Source: a virus
DNA: 64,000 nt
Reading direction: 5' to 3' (one strand)
Virus record (IMG/VR): IMGVR_UViG_3300037245_002806
Location: 1 to 64,000 of that record
The notes under the pieces were generated by a model. The model searched no databases. It saw nothing but the letters and a program-made list of their open reading frames with translations, and was not told the origin of the DNA. Position numbers and translations under genes: made by a program. Positions 7,573-15,657 of the stretch are shown in pieces. Positions within the stretch are counted from its first letter, which is position 1. Every line of letters begins with the position of its first letter.

Positions 7573-8213
7573 GGTGGGCACTCCCCCTCGTGCGCCAATT
7601 GGCAACGGCACGCATGTTTCGACAATCCAAGGTCAACCGGCCCGCCGGCCTCGACCGCCTCTTTTACGTCTTCGGCCCGCATGGGCTGCAAGATCGAGCA
7701 CTCGCCGGGGTGGCCCTTTCGTAGCCGGCACCATAGGTCGATATTCGGAGAAATCCGCTTGGCGCATTCGTTCGGATCGTTGGCTCGGTAGGCAAAGCAC
7801 GGCCCCTCGTGGCCTTTCGGTTTCTGGCACCGGTACACCGCCGTTTCTCTTACCTTTCGCCCTTGGCACATGGCCACGTCGCCCGGTTTCGGCCCCATGG
7901 CGTTTTTCTTCCAATCCCGTTGCATTACGGTTTCCCAAGTCTTCTCGACCGCCGCGGAAAGAGATATCCCCTCCCGCTCGCAGTAGTCCGCCAGGTAGAT
8001 CACGATATCCCCGATGGCGTCCACCTTCATGGCTTGGATCTCTTCCGGGCTGTGTCGGATCCCCTGCTCGCCCTTGAGGTGTGCGTGGTCTAGCTCTCCC
8101 ACCTCTTCCCCCACCCCTAAAAGCGGGCGATAGGACGGCTGGTCCCCGAAATTCCGCCTCGACCACTCACCGACCAACCCTTGCAACTCTTCTAGAAATC
8201 GTCTGCCCTGCAT
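7566..8213 (-). CDS. MazG-like nucleotide pyrophosphohydrolase fused to GHxGxC motifs
   Basis: 215 residues. Residues about 12-105 match the MazG fold: LLGVGEEVGELDHAHLKGEQ carries the ExxE pair and DAIGDIVIYLADYCE carries the second acidic helix with D in ExxD position. MazG-type enzymes hydrolyse NTPs and dNTPs. From about 115 onward come cysteine units C-x5-GHEGPC, C-x5-GHPGEC and a terminal AHEGEC, shared with the next gene. The fusion of a house-cleaning enzyme with these motifs is unusual. Confidence 0.8.
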   Translation of the reverse strand: MQGRRFLEELQGLVGEWSRRNFGDQPSYRPLLGVGEEVGELDHAHLKGEQGIRHSPEEIQAMKVDAIGDIVIYLADYCEREGISLSAAVEKTWETVMQRDWKKNAMGPKPGDVAMCQGRKVRETAVYRCQKPKGHEGPCFAYRANDPNECAKRISPNIDLWCRLRKGHPGECSILQPMRAEDVKEAVEAGGPVDLGLSKHACRCQLAHEGECPPW

Positions 8214-8443
8214 AATTCTCTAAGCCCTTTCATGCAACCCATGGCGCCGCAATGGTACCTCTTCCACCCCTGCTCGCTTGGGAGATAAAACGCCCCTGTT
8301 ATGGAAATCCCGCACCATTCACAGACAAACCCGACCGGATTAATAGGGTTGCCGCGCTCGTCGGCTTGTGGTACCCGGCGTATGCCTTGGCCGGCTGGCC
8401 CTCGCCCGCCGGCTTTGGCATCGTCCTTGTCGTAAACGCTCAC
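8192..8443 (-). CDS. Zinc-finger hypothetical protein
   Basis: 83 residues from a GTG overlapping the upstream TGA (GTGA). CEWCGISI and CGAMGC supply a four-cysteine zinc site. Overlaps the start of the MazG gene by 22 bases. Function unknown. Confidence 0.6.
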   Translation of the reverse strand: MSVYDKDDAKAGGRGPAGQGIRRVPQADERGNPINPVGFVCEWCGISITGAFYLPSEQGWKRYHCGAMGCMKGLRELCRADDF

Positions 8444-8862
8444 GCCCGAAACGCCACGGCCCGGAAGGTCTCTCTCGCCGCGGTGGCCCGGAAACGCTTC
8501 TGCTGTGCCATGTCCATCTCGGCCACGGCCTCTCGGAGAAGTCGCGTCCGCTCTTCCACCACGGCCATGGCGTCGGCCACTACCCGATCGGTTTCGTCTA
8601 TTCGTCGGTTGAGTATTTCGAGTTGGTTCGAAGTGTATTCGCCGGCCTCGTTGTTCCGGCGGGCAACGTCTTCGAGCACCCTTACATGATCCATGGGCGG
8701 GGGAACCTCTTCGCATTCGTTTTGGGTAACGGTTGGCCCGGTGGGATCCGGTTCGATCGGGCTTGGCCCTTTGACCGCTGGCCCTCGCATCCTGTGGATC
8801 TTCCCTTTGATCCCTGGTCCTTTGTGGGGTTTGCCTATGATCTTCTTTCTTACTGCTCTCAT
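8440..8862 (-). CDS. Hypothetical coiled-coil protein
   Basis: 140 residues; basic N-terminus, then a long helix from about residue 58 (VARRNNEAGEYTSNQLEIL onward) likely to form a coiled coil. ATG preceded by GGGAGGAAGG. Function unknown. Confidence 0.65.
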   Translation of the reverse strand: MRAVRKKIIGKPHKGPGIKGKIHRMRGPAVKGPSPIEPDPTGPTVTQNECEEVPPPMDHVRVLEDVARRNNEAGEYTSNQLEILNRRIDETDRVVADAMAVVEERTRLLREAVAEMDMAQQKRFRATAARETFRAVAFRA

Positions 8863-8929
8863 GCCTTCCTCCCGAATTTGGTTATGGGGGGGAGCGGTAC
8901 AGAACCCAGAAACCGCCCCCCGCCCCGGT

Positions 8930-8945
8930 GGCGGGATACCCCGCC
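8930..8945 (-). terminator. GC hairpin between genes
   Basis: Minus strand: GGCGGG, four-base loop, CCCGCC, just after the 8954 stop codon, with no U-run. Could be a weak or factor-dependent terminator, or simply a GC-rich spacer. Confidence 0.25.
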
Positions 8946-8953
8946 CCGTTTAG

Positions 8954-9319
8954 CTAACCCTCCACCGCTGTCGGGAAGGCGATCGCCTCTTGGCGCTCCT
9001 CTTCCGTCAAGGTCTCGGTGGATACCGTCTCTCCGGTATCGTTCCGGAAAGTCTCGACCACTCCCCGATCGAAATTCTTCTCGACCCGGCACTCCACGTC
9101 GCGATCCTCCGCCTTGGCCCGGACAATGGAAGCGAGGTGTCCCGTTTCCTCTGACAGGATTTCGAGTTGGTCCCGATAATCCTTCGCCCGGTCTTTGGCC
9201 TCGGTCTTTAACGCTTCCGCCTGGCCGATAAGCTCCGCCAGCTTTTCGCCTTTCTCTCGTAGCTCGTCCTTTGTTAGCTTAACCGGCAGGATTTTTACAA
9301 TGTCCATGCTTTGCTCCAT
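8954..9319 (-). CDS. Hypothetical helical protein
   Basis: 121 residues, mostly charged helices (DELREKGEKLAELIGQAEAL). Start ATG preceded by AAAAGGGGC, which follows a strong 10-bp hairpin in the leader. Function unknown. Confidence 0.7.
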   Translation of the reverse strand: MEQSMDIVKILPVKLTKDELREKGEKLAELIGQAEALKTEAKDRAKDYRDQLEILSEETGHLASIVRAKAEDRDVECRVEKNFDRGVVETFRNDTGETVSTETLTEEERQEAIAFPTAVEG

Positions 9320-9333
9320 GTTTTGCCCCTTTT

Positions 9334-9356
9334 ATGCTACCTTCTAAAGATAGCAT
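9334..9356 (-). promoter_or_regulatory. Leader hairpin upstream of the 9319 gene
   Basis: Ten-base-pair inverted repeat ATGCTATCTT / AAGGTAGCAT (one G-U pair) with a three-base loop, ten bases before the ribosome site. There is no U-run, so an operator or RNA processing/stability hairpin is more likely than a terminator. Confidence 0.4.
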
Positions 9357-9380
9357 TTCTAACGCATGTTGTCTATCTTT

Positions 9381-9986
9381 TTATTCGGTTTCGGGAACCT
9401 CTCTCAACCCACCTTCTTTCGGGTTGCCCTCGGGCTCGCCTTCGACCACCGTTCCCGGCGCGTCGATTTCCTCTGTGGTCCCCGCCGGCACCTCGGCGTC
9501 GATAACAGAAAGCGCGGGTACCTCGTCGGGTGGCTCGGCGCCTTTGAAACACCCGTCTTCCCCGATGTACCCCTCGGTCACGGGCTCGCCGGCCTCGTCG
9601 ATCCCTTGCAAGGCGATCTCTTTGATCTCACCCGGCGCCAAGTCGCCGATATGCACCGTTTCCCCCGGTCGCGCCACGAACCCGCCGGGTGGAAGCTCGC
9701 CGGGCACGCTTTCTATATCACTGCCCGCCCCGACGGCTTGGGTTTTGGGCTTGGCCTCTTTTTGTAGCCACGCCCCGAGATAGTCGGGTAATTCGTCGGC
9801 CACCATGTACCCGAGAAACGCCCGCATTGCCTCGACCTTCGCTTGGGCGCATTGGTGCACATCGGTGGCTTTGTACTTCCACGGCAGACTGACCACCCCG
9901 GCCATGTTCTCGACCGCGGTTTGCCATGCCTCCGCTTCGGCATACTCGGTCTGGCTCGTGTCTTCGAGATTAATTTTAAACTCCAT
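9381..9986 (-). CDS. Hypothetical protein with acidic C-terminal half
   Basis: 201 residues. The N-terminal 90 residues look globular (ATDVHQCAQAKVEAMRAFLG); the rest is Gly/Pro/Glu-rich and probably extended. A GATATAGA element is read in frame at the junction (GAGSDIESV). ATG at 9986 has AAAGGAG eight bases upstream; a GTG nine bases earlier is too close to that site. Function unknown. Confidence 0.7.
   Translation of the reverse strand: MEFKINLEDTSQTEYAEAEAWQTAVENMAGVVSLPWKYKATDVHQCAQAKVEAMRAFLGYMVADELPDYLGAWLQKEAKPKTQAVGAGSDIESVPGELPPGGFVARPGETVHIGDLAPGEIKEIALQGIDEAGEPVTEGYIGEDGCFKGAEPPDEVPALSVIDAEVPAGTTEEIDAPGTVVEGEPEGNPKEGGLREVPETE
9712..9730 (-). repeat. GATATAGA dispersed element, copy 2
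   Basis: Minus strand GGGCGGGCAGTGATATAGA, inside the 9381-9986 gene, read as GSDIES. Confidence 0.75.
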
Positions 9987-10025
9987 CGCCTTCACTCCTT
10001 TGATTTGGGTATCTTAACCCGGTTT

Positions 10026-10712
10026 TTATTCGTCTGGCCGGCCAGAGGTGTCTGAAACGGCCATTCCCGCCGGCACTTCTACTTCGATAGGTGGAAGCTC
10101 TTCGCCTATTTCGCTTACTTGTACGTAGCTTATCCGCTGCTCTTTTATTATTGCCTGGAAGATCATATCGGGTGGTTCCCTCGGCGGTGGCTCTCCATAA
10201 ACCCCTAGCCCGAGGTTTTGTACCGATACCATAAGCGCCACCCGGCTTTGTAGCAGGCTGACATTATCGTCGAACGGATCCTCCACCATAACGTTGCCCT
10301 TTTCGTCTTTCTTGGGCTTGCCGTCTTCGCCCTTTAAAACCAATAGGTTGCCGCTCAAGGTGCGTTGGATGTGCTCGGCTTCCTTCGCCAGGATACGCCC
10401 CACCCGCCAGGTTAAAAGCTGAACTTGCCGCGAAAGGAAATCCCGAAATATTTCCCGGTCGTCTCGATCCGCGGGTTTAGCGGATTTGCCAGAAAGCATC
10501 GCTTTCCTATATTCGTCTTTTTTCTCTTTCCACTTGTGGCGCGCGGAATACTTGTAAACGGTCTCTGGCTTGAGTTTATATTTTTCTATTATCCTGGCCA
10601 ACGGTACCTCTGGTCCTTGTATTACCTCCACCTCTAATAGGCGCCAAAAACGCTTTTTATTAGACTTTTGCAACTCTAAAATGTCTTTGTTAGGTGCATT
10701 TGTATCTGCCAT
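10026..10712 (-). CDS. Helix-turn-helix protein, possible small terminase subunit
   Basis: 228 residues. Residues about 28-70 (VPLARIIEKYKLKPETVYKYSARHKW) form a helix-turn-helix like those at the N-terminus of phage small terminase subunits and terminase-associated regulators, followed by a long helical region and a flexible tail. Its position away from visible head genes leaves the role open; it could equally be a regulator. No strong ribosome site is seen. Confidence 0.5.
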   Translation of the reverse strand: MADTNAPNKDILELQKSNKKRFWRLLEVEVIQGPEVPLARIIEKYKLKPETVYKYSARHKWKEKKDEYRKAMLSGKSAKPADRDDREIFRDFLSRQVQLLTWRVGRILAKEAEHIQRTLSGNLLVLKGEDGKPKKDEKGNVMVEDPFDDNVSLLQSRVALMVSVQNLGLGVYGEPPPREPPDMIFQAIIKEQRISYVQVSEIGEELPPIEVEVPAGMAVSDTSGRPDE

Positions 10713-10721
10713 AGTGGACTC

Positions 10722-11429
10722 TTAATATATTCTATTGTCGAAAGTCGTTGGTGTCCGGTAATCTTCTGGCGTATCTGGCATCTTCTCTGGGAACACGTCT
10801 TCAAAGTGCACCTTTGGGAAAACGGTTAGAGCGGAGTCTAGGTTGCAATTGTAGACTTTAACCCTGCCGCGGAGTTTTCTTGCCGCAAGCTCGAATGCCT
10901 CGGTCTGGGCTTTTAGCATGGATGGCGCCATGGAATGACCTGGGTAGAAATGCCCGGCGCCCCCCCTCGGCTTGAGATCCACGGCGATAAGGAAAACTTT
11001 GTCGAACCCTATGTAAGCCGCTACCTGCAACGCAAAGTACGTGGTCCCCCGGTAGAAAGCCCCCTTCCCAAGATCCCAACTCCACCCAAGCTCGTACTTT
11101 CTTCGGTGGAAAAGCCTTTTCCATAGGCTCGCTCTCTGGTTTAGCCCTGGTACCTCGATACACCCGATCCCCGGTATTTTGTCCCAAAGCGGCGCCCGCC
11201 CGGTGGCGGTAAATAAATACTTCAACGGCTTTTTTATGGCTTCTATCTGTGGTGGGTCCACGGCGCAATGGTAAAGAGAAGCGATACGCTCCCACGATCG
11301 GTTGACCCCGATGGTAGGACAATTAATCCGGAGTAGATCATGATCGGCGAGTGACGGCCCGTTGGCAATAATGGCACACCGCCCCCCGGTGTAGCGGTTT
11401 TTGATCTCTCCCGCCGGCTTGGCAAGCAT
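10722..11429 (-). CDS. MptE/DUF115-like Rossmann protein
   Basis: 235 residues. The N-terminal CAIIANGPSLADHD is the hallmark NGPSL loop of DUF115/MptE-like proteins, followed by TIGVNRSW and, in the middle, GFDKVFLIAVDLKPRG. Relatives occur in surface-glycan loci and phage genomes and are thought to act on nucleotide-activated or phosphorylated substrates. Possibly modifies a phage or host glycan together with the glycosyltransferase at 50.5 kb; that link is an inference. Confidence 0.6.
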   Translation of the reverse strand: MLAKPAGEIKNRYTGGRCAIIANGPSLADHDLLRINCPTIGVNRSWERIASLYHCAVDPPQIEAIKKPLKYLFTATGRAPLWDKIPGIGCIEVPGLNQRASLWKRLFHRRKYELGWSWDLGKGAFYRGTTYFALQVAAYIGFDKVFLIAVDLKPRGGAGHFYPGHSMAPSMLKAQTEAFELAARKLRGRVKVYNCNLDSALTVFPKVHFEDVFPEKMPDTPEDYRTPTTFDNRIY

Positions 11430-11430
11430 C

Positions 11431-11679
11431 CTATCCCGCTATCTTTCTTAGTTTCTCTGCCCGCTCCGGATCTTGTTCCCCGGTCTCTTTTTCCTCCTTC
11501 GGGAAACGCTTCTGCAATAGGTCGGCCAACCTCTCGGTATACCTGGTAACGGCCTCCTGGTGCTCTACTTCTCTCGCCCGCAAGGTTTTTACCTCTTCGG
11601 CGTAAAGATCCCTTTGGATTCGGAGCCTCGATACCTCTTCCCGTAGTCCCTCGATCAAGTCGTCTAGCTTCTGGGTCAT
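11431..11679 (-). CDS. Small coiled-coil protein
   Basis: 82 residues, nearly all heptad-like helix (LDDLIEGLREEVSRLRIQRD). ATG overlaps the upstream stop (ATGA). Function unknown. Confidence 0.65.
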   Translation of the reverse strand: MTQKLDDLIEGLREEVSRLRIQRDLYAEEVKTLRAREVEHQEAVTRYTERLADLLQKRFPKEEKETGEQDPERAEKLRKIAG

Positions 11680-12542
11680 CGTTTTCCTTCCTCCACTTCT
11701 TCGATCACTTCCTTTAACGCCACCCGCATGGCTTTGGCGCATGGGATGCAGGTAATAAACTGCCCGCCCCCGGTCGGAATTCTGATTATTGGTCCTTTCT
11801 TGCTCTTGCACATCTCGCATTCGTCCCTGGCTTGGATCGGCCCATGGCCGTGATCGGCGCATACAAAGATCGCGCTGTTGCTGTGCTCGTAAACCGTCTC
11901 GGTGGCCTCGTGGCCGCAATAGTAACAGATCTCTTTCGGCGCCTTAAACTCTGGATGGGAGCACACTTGGCGATGTTGGCATTTTGGGCATACGTGGCCC
12001 TCGGTTTGGAATTCCTCTACCTCGTAAAGGAAACAACAACTCTGGCACACGTGCTCGTGCTCACGTGGCGCCGGCGCCGGTGGCCTCAGGAGATCTAGAT
12101 CGGTCTCCGGTAGCTTCTCGCCCGCGCATTCCGTGCATTCGTAAACCTCGCCGCCCTCTGGCCCCTTGGCGGGTCTCACCCGCCGGGTAAGCTGGTCGCA
12201 CGTAATGCAAGCGCCGCAATATAGCGCCAGACCGGCCTTGTTGCCGTCCGCCGCGCATTCGCGCGCCTCTTGCGCATTCGCCGCCATAGCCGCCTTGCAT
12301 GCCGCTGTTGGTTCGGGGGAGGGGGCAGGGGGGTCATTTTGGCACCACCGCCGAAAGAATTCACGCAACGGTTTGACCATATCGCCAACGTTAGCGCACA
12401 CTACACAAAAGTCGATCCCTTTGGCCCGGCACCCGGCTTGGTGCTCTACCGCGCTGGAAACCACGTCATTGGCGCTCTGTACCAAGTCCATTACCATTTT
12501 GGTATCTGCTAGCTTAACTTCCACCTCTGCATTTTTCGCCAC
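11676..12542 (-). CDS. Multi-CxxC zinc protein
   Basis: 288 residues from GTG, with AGGAG seven bases upstream. Contains about ten CxxC-type pairs (CGACITC, CTEC, CQSC, CPKC, CYYCGH, CEMC, CIPC) spread from residue 105 to the end, implying several zinc ribbons in series. The frame stays open upstream of the GTG through a Lys/Ala/Pro repeat (see repeat at 12543). Function unknown; nucleic-acid or protein binding is likely. Confidence 0.65.
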   Translation of the reverse strand: MAKNAEVEVKLADTKMVMDLVQSANDVVSSAVEHQAGCRAKGIDFCVVCANVGDMVKPLREFFRRWCQNDPPAPSPEPTAACKAAMAANAQEARECAADGNKAGLALYCGACITCDQLTRRVRPAKGPEGGEVYECTECAGEKLPETDLDLLRPPAPAPREHEHVCQSCCFLYEVEEFQTEGHVCPKCQHRQVCSHPEFKAPKEICYYCGHEATETVYEHSNSAIFVCADHGHGPIQARDECEMCKSKKGPIIRIPTGGGQFITCIPCAKAMRVALKEVIEEVEEGKR

Positions 12543-12612
12543 TTTTTTGCTCCTAGCTTTTGGTGCACCTTTTGCTATAGCTTTTGGTGTAGCTTTTGCT
12601 GTAGCTTTTGCT
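12543..12612 (-). repeat. Tandem AGCAAAAGCTACA-type repeat
   Basis: About five imperfect 12-base units on the minus strand (AAAGCTACAGCA / AAAGCTACACCA) fill the gap between two genes. They stay in frame with the downstream zinc protein, where they would encode KATAKATPKAIAK. The same repeat recurs inside the replication gene at 26.4 kb. Confidence 0.6.
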
Positions 12613-13002
12613 CTATCGGCCCTTAAAGCAACTGTTGGCGCCCGGTTTATTAACGAGTCTCATCTGGTCTACCTTGTGTAAACACTTGTAATGGTACACC
12701 TCTTCCTCCCCTCGAAACCACCGCGCCGGCTTCCCTTCCCATCGGTGGGTACATGGGATCTCGCACCATTCGAACCCGTCGCCGCACCTGGCGCACTTCG
12801 ACCACATCCACCGCTTTATCTCTTGGATGATCGGTACTTGGAATTCCCAATGCCAAAAGTGCCACCGCGGATTTATTCCCCTGTGTCCCTGGTGCAACCG
12901 CTCGTGGTACGGCCCGTAACAAAGATCCCCGCCCTTCGGGTCTCTGTGCCAGATCACCACCACGTGTCGCATATCGAAAGCCACTGTCATCGGATCGTAC
13001 AT
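12613..13002 (-). CDS. Hypothetical W/H/C-rich protein
   Basis: 129 residues; unusually rich in Trp and His (HFWHWEFQVPII) with a CARCGDGFEWCEIPC zinc-like cluster. ATG preceded by AGAAAGG. Function unknown. Confidence 0.6.
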   Translation of the reverse strand: MYDPMTVAFDMRHVVVIWHRDPKGGDLCYGPYHERLHQGHRGINPRWHFWHWEFQVPIIQEIKRWMWSKCARCGDGFEWCEIPCTHRWEGKPARWFRGEEEVYHYKCLHKVDQMRLVNKPGANSCFKGR

Positions 13003-13015
13003 TAAAAAGCCCTTT

Positions 13016-13312
13016 CTATACCTTGGTTCTCGGCCATCTCCACCCATAACCCCACCGCGATCGCCGAAACGGAATAAGCCCGCCGATACGCACGCCGAGA
13101 AAATAAAGCCGGCTGACCGTCCATGCTGCACCGCTCGACCACCCGGCTTGTAAACAAACCTCGTCCATGCAATCTCTTAGCTTACGATCGCTGGCAAGGC
13201 GCTCGCGCCAAGTCCCGCCAGTCCAGTATTCTAGATCGTGCACCTCGCAGCATTTCCGCCAGATCCCATCCGGGGAAAATGTGCACCCGTCGCTTTTAAA
13301 GGGGTAGTCCAT
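13016..13312 (-). CDS. Phospholipase A2-like protein
   Basis: 98 residues. The CCEVHD signature (C21, C22, H25, D26) followed by a helix and LASDRKLRDCM reproduces the PLA2-type catalytic His-Asp arrangement seen in small bacterial and phage PLA2-like proteins. The calcium loop is not clear, so lipid hydrolysis is not certain. TAATG overlap with the gene upstream. Possible role in envelope attack or entry. Confidence 0.6.
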   Translation of the reverse strand: MDYPFKSDGCTFSPDGIWRKCCEVHDLEYWTGGTWRERLASDRKLRDCMDEVCLQAGWSSGAAWTVSRLYFLGVRIGGLIPFRRSRWGYGWRWPRTKV

Positions 13313-13461
13313 TATTTTGCCTTTAGCTGCTCGATTTCCTGCTTTTTCTCGGTAAGCTCTTGCAGTAGCGCCCGGATTTTAACAAGGTGCTTTTGACCGT
13401 ATGGACACGTTTCCACGTTGGAGCACCCATGCGGGCAAGATAAATACCATGGTCTTGTCAT
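13312..13461 (-). CDS. Small Cys protein with coiled-coil tail
   Basis: 49 residues: a cysteine cluster (CPHGCSNVETCPYG) followed by a helix (RALLQELTEKKQEIEQLK). It ends by TAATG overlap with the PLA2-like gene and begins at an ATG with GGAGGG upstream. A 15-codon ORF (13459-13506) with overlaps on both sides lies just before it and may only be leader. Confidence 0.6.
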   Translation of the reverse strand: MTRPWYLSCPHGCSNVETCPYGQKHLVKIRALLQELTEKKQEIEQLKAK

Positions 13462-13504
13462 CGTTTAACCCTCCGGCGCCACGTACCCGGCGCATTCGAA
13501 CCCA

Positions 13505-13744
13505 TCACGGCCCCACGTACCTTGTTTTCTTGCACCTCGGGCAAACCTCCCAATTTTTATCTGGCCGGATCGAATAACGGATCGTTATCCCTGGCCCCGC
13601 GATCGTCGGGGTTTCTATGTGGAGAATATAACCCCACTTGTGGGAGCACGCCCACCGCTCAACCGTGGCTTTAAGGAAGCACCGTAACGTATATAAGCAC
13701 CCCGCCGGCACGCTTCCCCATGTAATGTTTTGTTCGTTCCGCAT
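13505..13744 (-). CDS. Small hypothetical protein
   Basis: 79 residues; beta-rich with a C-terminal CPRCKKTRYVGP. ATG preceded by AAAGGGGAT. The 90 bases upstream hold a GC hairpin (10 bp, minus strand) and no gene. Function unknown. Confidence 0.6.
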   Translation of the reverse strand: MRNEQNITWGSVPAGCLYTLRCFLKATVERWACSHKWGYILHIETPTIAGPGITIRYSIRPDKNWEVCPRCKKTRYVGP

Positions 13745-13833
13745 TAAATCCCCTTTTGGGCGCCGGTGCCTGCATGTTGGGTTGGGCACCGACGCCCGCC
13801 CTCACGCGCCTACGGTCGGCACATGTTCGGATC

Positions 13834-15357
13834 CTATCTACCGCATTTATCGTCCATCTTATCGCCACTAATCGCGATAATAAATAATCCGCCTCCGGTA
13901 TCCCCTGGGCTCAGACACTCCGAACAAGAGGTATGGAATTCCCCGCTCGAAGTCCCCACCGTAAAGGGGTGGTTGTGTGGTTTACCGATATCGAAAAACG
14001 TCCTCTTGCTTAAAGGGTTGCTTATTTCCCCAAGCGTGATCGAAGTAATACACGGCGTGTGGCATTTGCCCTTCCATTCGCATTTCTTCTCGTCCCAATG
14101 CTGCTCCTGGCACTCGGGCTCGCCAACGGGCTCGCAAGCGCATTTCCCTTTCCATTGGCATTTCTTGTAGTCCCACGTTTGCTCGTCGCACTCTTGCCTA
14201 TGGTCTGGCTCGCATACGCACGGCCCCTCCCATCTACATTTGGATTCCGACCACGTTTGCTCGGCGCACTCTGGCTCGCCGATGGGCTCGCAGAGGCAAT
14301 CGCCTTCCCACTGGCACGTTTTCTCGTTCCACGTCTGCTCGGCGCATTCGGGCTCGCCCACTGGATCGCACCAACAATCACACGTCTCCGGGTGGAGGTG
14401 CTCGCCGGGGTCGCATTCGAGAGTACACCCGCAATCGCCCACCCACTTGCACTTTTCCGGATCCCATACCTGGATCGGGCATTCCTTTTCGCCGACGGGC
14501 TCGCAGAGGCAATCGCCCACCCACTTGCACTTTTTCGGATCCCACTTCTGCTCGGCGCATTCTGGTTCGCCAACGGGCTCGCACTCGCAGTCGCCAACCC
14601 ACTTACATTTAATCGGATCCCATTTCTGCTCGGCGCATTCGGGCTCGCCGTCGGGCTCGCAGAGGCAACCGCCTACCCAAGAACAACTCTCATAGTCCCA
14701 TTTCTGTTCCGGGCACTCTGGCTCGGTTGTCGGTATGCACTTGCACCCCCACTTACATATTTCGTCCCCGAGCCACTCGCATTCGAGACCTGGCCCCGAC
14801 GGATCTGGCCCTTTGGTGCATTCGTCGGGCTCGCAATCCACTTCGCAAGGCTTTTCGCAAAGCCCGGTACCGCGCTCGTAATAGGCCAAAAGCTCGACCG
14901 CCGTGTAATACGGGATCGTTCGCGGGGTTTGCCTTTGTACCGAATCGCACTGGATCTTGCACATGCCGCCGTCTTTGTTTTTCGGCATCTTTAAACCAAG
15001 GCGCCCGGTGCTCTGACCATTGGCCAAGGATCTCCGGTGGTCGGGCTCTAAGATGATCTGATCCTCGATCTGGCCGGTCGGATCCTCGTAGCAAACGAAA
15101 ACGAAATTCTCGGCTTGCCCCCGGTTGTTTTGGATCTCGGTGTAAACGCTTTCGCCGTTCGTCCAAAACCGCGCCGTTGCTGTTCGGCTGGTGTCCGGTG
15201 GCGTGTTGTTTGTCGCCGGCTGGTTCGGCGCCGGCGTCGTTACCATGCTTCCCGGCTGTACGCTCGGCGCTGTCGGGTTGTTGCTGCTCTCGCAAGAGAA
15301 AAGCACCGCCGCGCCAAAAAGTGCCGGCGCCAAAAAGTACAAAACGATTCGCTTCAT
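13834..15357 (-). CDS. Lipoprotein with tandem Cys-rich repeats
   Basis: 507 residues. Residues 4-22 are a lipoprotein signal (LFSC, C22), followed by a Ser/Thr/Pro-rich stretch and a globular part (about 60-160). From about 200 to 440 there are eight to nine tandem units of about 24 residues with the pattern C-x-CEPxGEPECxEQxWDxxKCxWxGDC, then a C-terminal domain of about 65 residues. The paired cysteines imply disulphide-bonded modules outside the cytoplasm. ATG preceded by GGAGG. A surface protein made by a phage suggests a change of the host surface, such as exclusion or adhesion; this is not shown. No known family recognised. Confidence 0.7.
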   Translation of the reverse strand: MKRIVLYFLAPALFGAAVLFSCESSNNPTAPSVQPGSMVTTPAPNQPATNNTPPDTSRTATARFWTNGESVYTEIQNNRGQAENFVFVCYEDPTGQIEDQIILEPDHRRSLANGQSTGRLGLKMPKNKDGGMCKIQCDSVQRQTPRTIPYYTAVELLAYYERGTGLCEKPCEVDCEPDECTKGPDPSGPGLECEWLGDEICKWGCKCIPTTEPECPEQKWDYESCSWVGGCLCEPDGEPECAEQKWDPIKCKWVGDCECEPVGEPECAEQKWDPKKCKWVGDCLCEPVGEKECPIQVWDPEKCKWVGDCGCTLECDPGEHLHPETCDCWCDPVGEPECAEQTWNEKTCQWEGDCLCEPIGEPECAEQTWSESKCRWEGPCVCEPDHRQECDEQTWDYKKCQWKGKCACEPVGEPECQEQHWDEKKCEWKGKCHTPCITSITLGEISNPLSKRTFFDIGKPHNHPFTVGTSSGEFHTSCSECLSPGDTGGGLFIIAISGDKMDDKCGR

Positions 15358-15369
15358 GGGTCTAACCTC

Positions 15370-15657
15370 CTATTGTGGTTGTGGTTTGGGGGATTTGGCC
15401 TCTATCTGGATCGCACCGTTCTCTAAAATCCGCACCGTCTGGCCGTCTACCAATTGGATCACCATTTGGCCCGGCATGGGTGGCCCCTCCTCAACGCTTC
15501 TGGCGTCTTCGATGGCTACATCTTCGATCCCTACTCCAGTGAGAGCCGTAAATAATCTTTCGCACGGATCCACCCCCCTATGAACCGCGAAAGCTGCTAC
15601 CAAAAGCAAAAGGGTAAAGTTCACGCTCGCCATTCGCTTTTTAATTGTTTCTAACAT
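15370..15657 (-). CDS. Small single-span membrane protein
   Basis: 95 residues; one membrane segment (VNFTLLLLVAAFAV, about 11-24) then an acidic outside part. Placed immediately before the Cys-repeat lipoprotein in the same transcript. ATG with GAGGTC ahead. Function unknown. Confidence 0.6.
   Translation of the reverse strand: MLETIKKRMASVNFTLLLLVAAFAVHRGVDPCERLFTALTGVGIEDVAIEDARSVEEGPPMPGQMVIQLVDGQTVRILENGAIQIEAKSPKPQPQ

Noticed and set aside
13505-13868. A 65-codon ORF starting at 13868 on the minus strand
   Set aside because: It overlaps the end of the lipoprotein gene and the well-supported 79-residue gene in another frame; composition looks non-coding.
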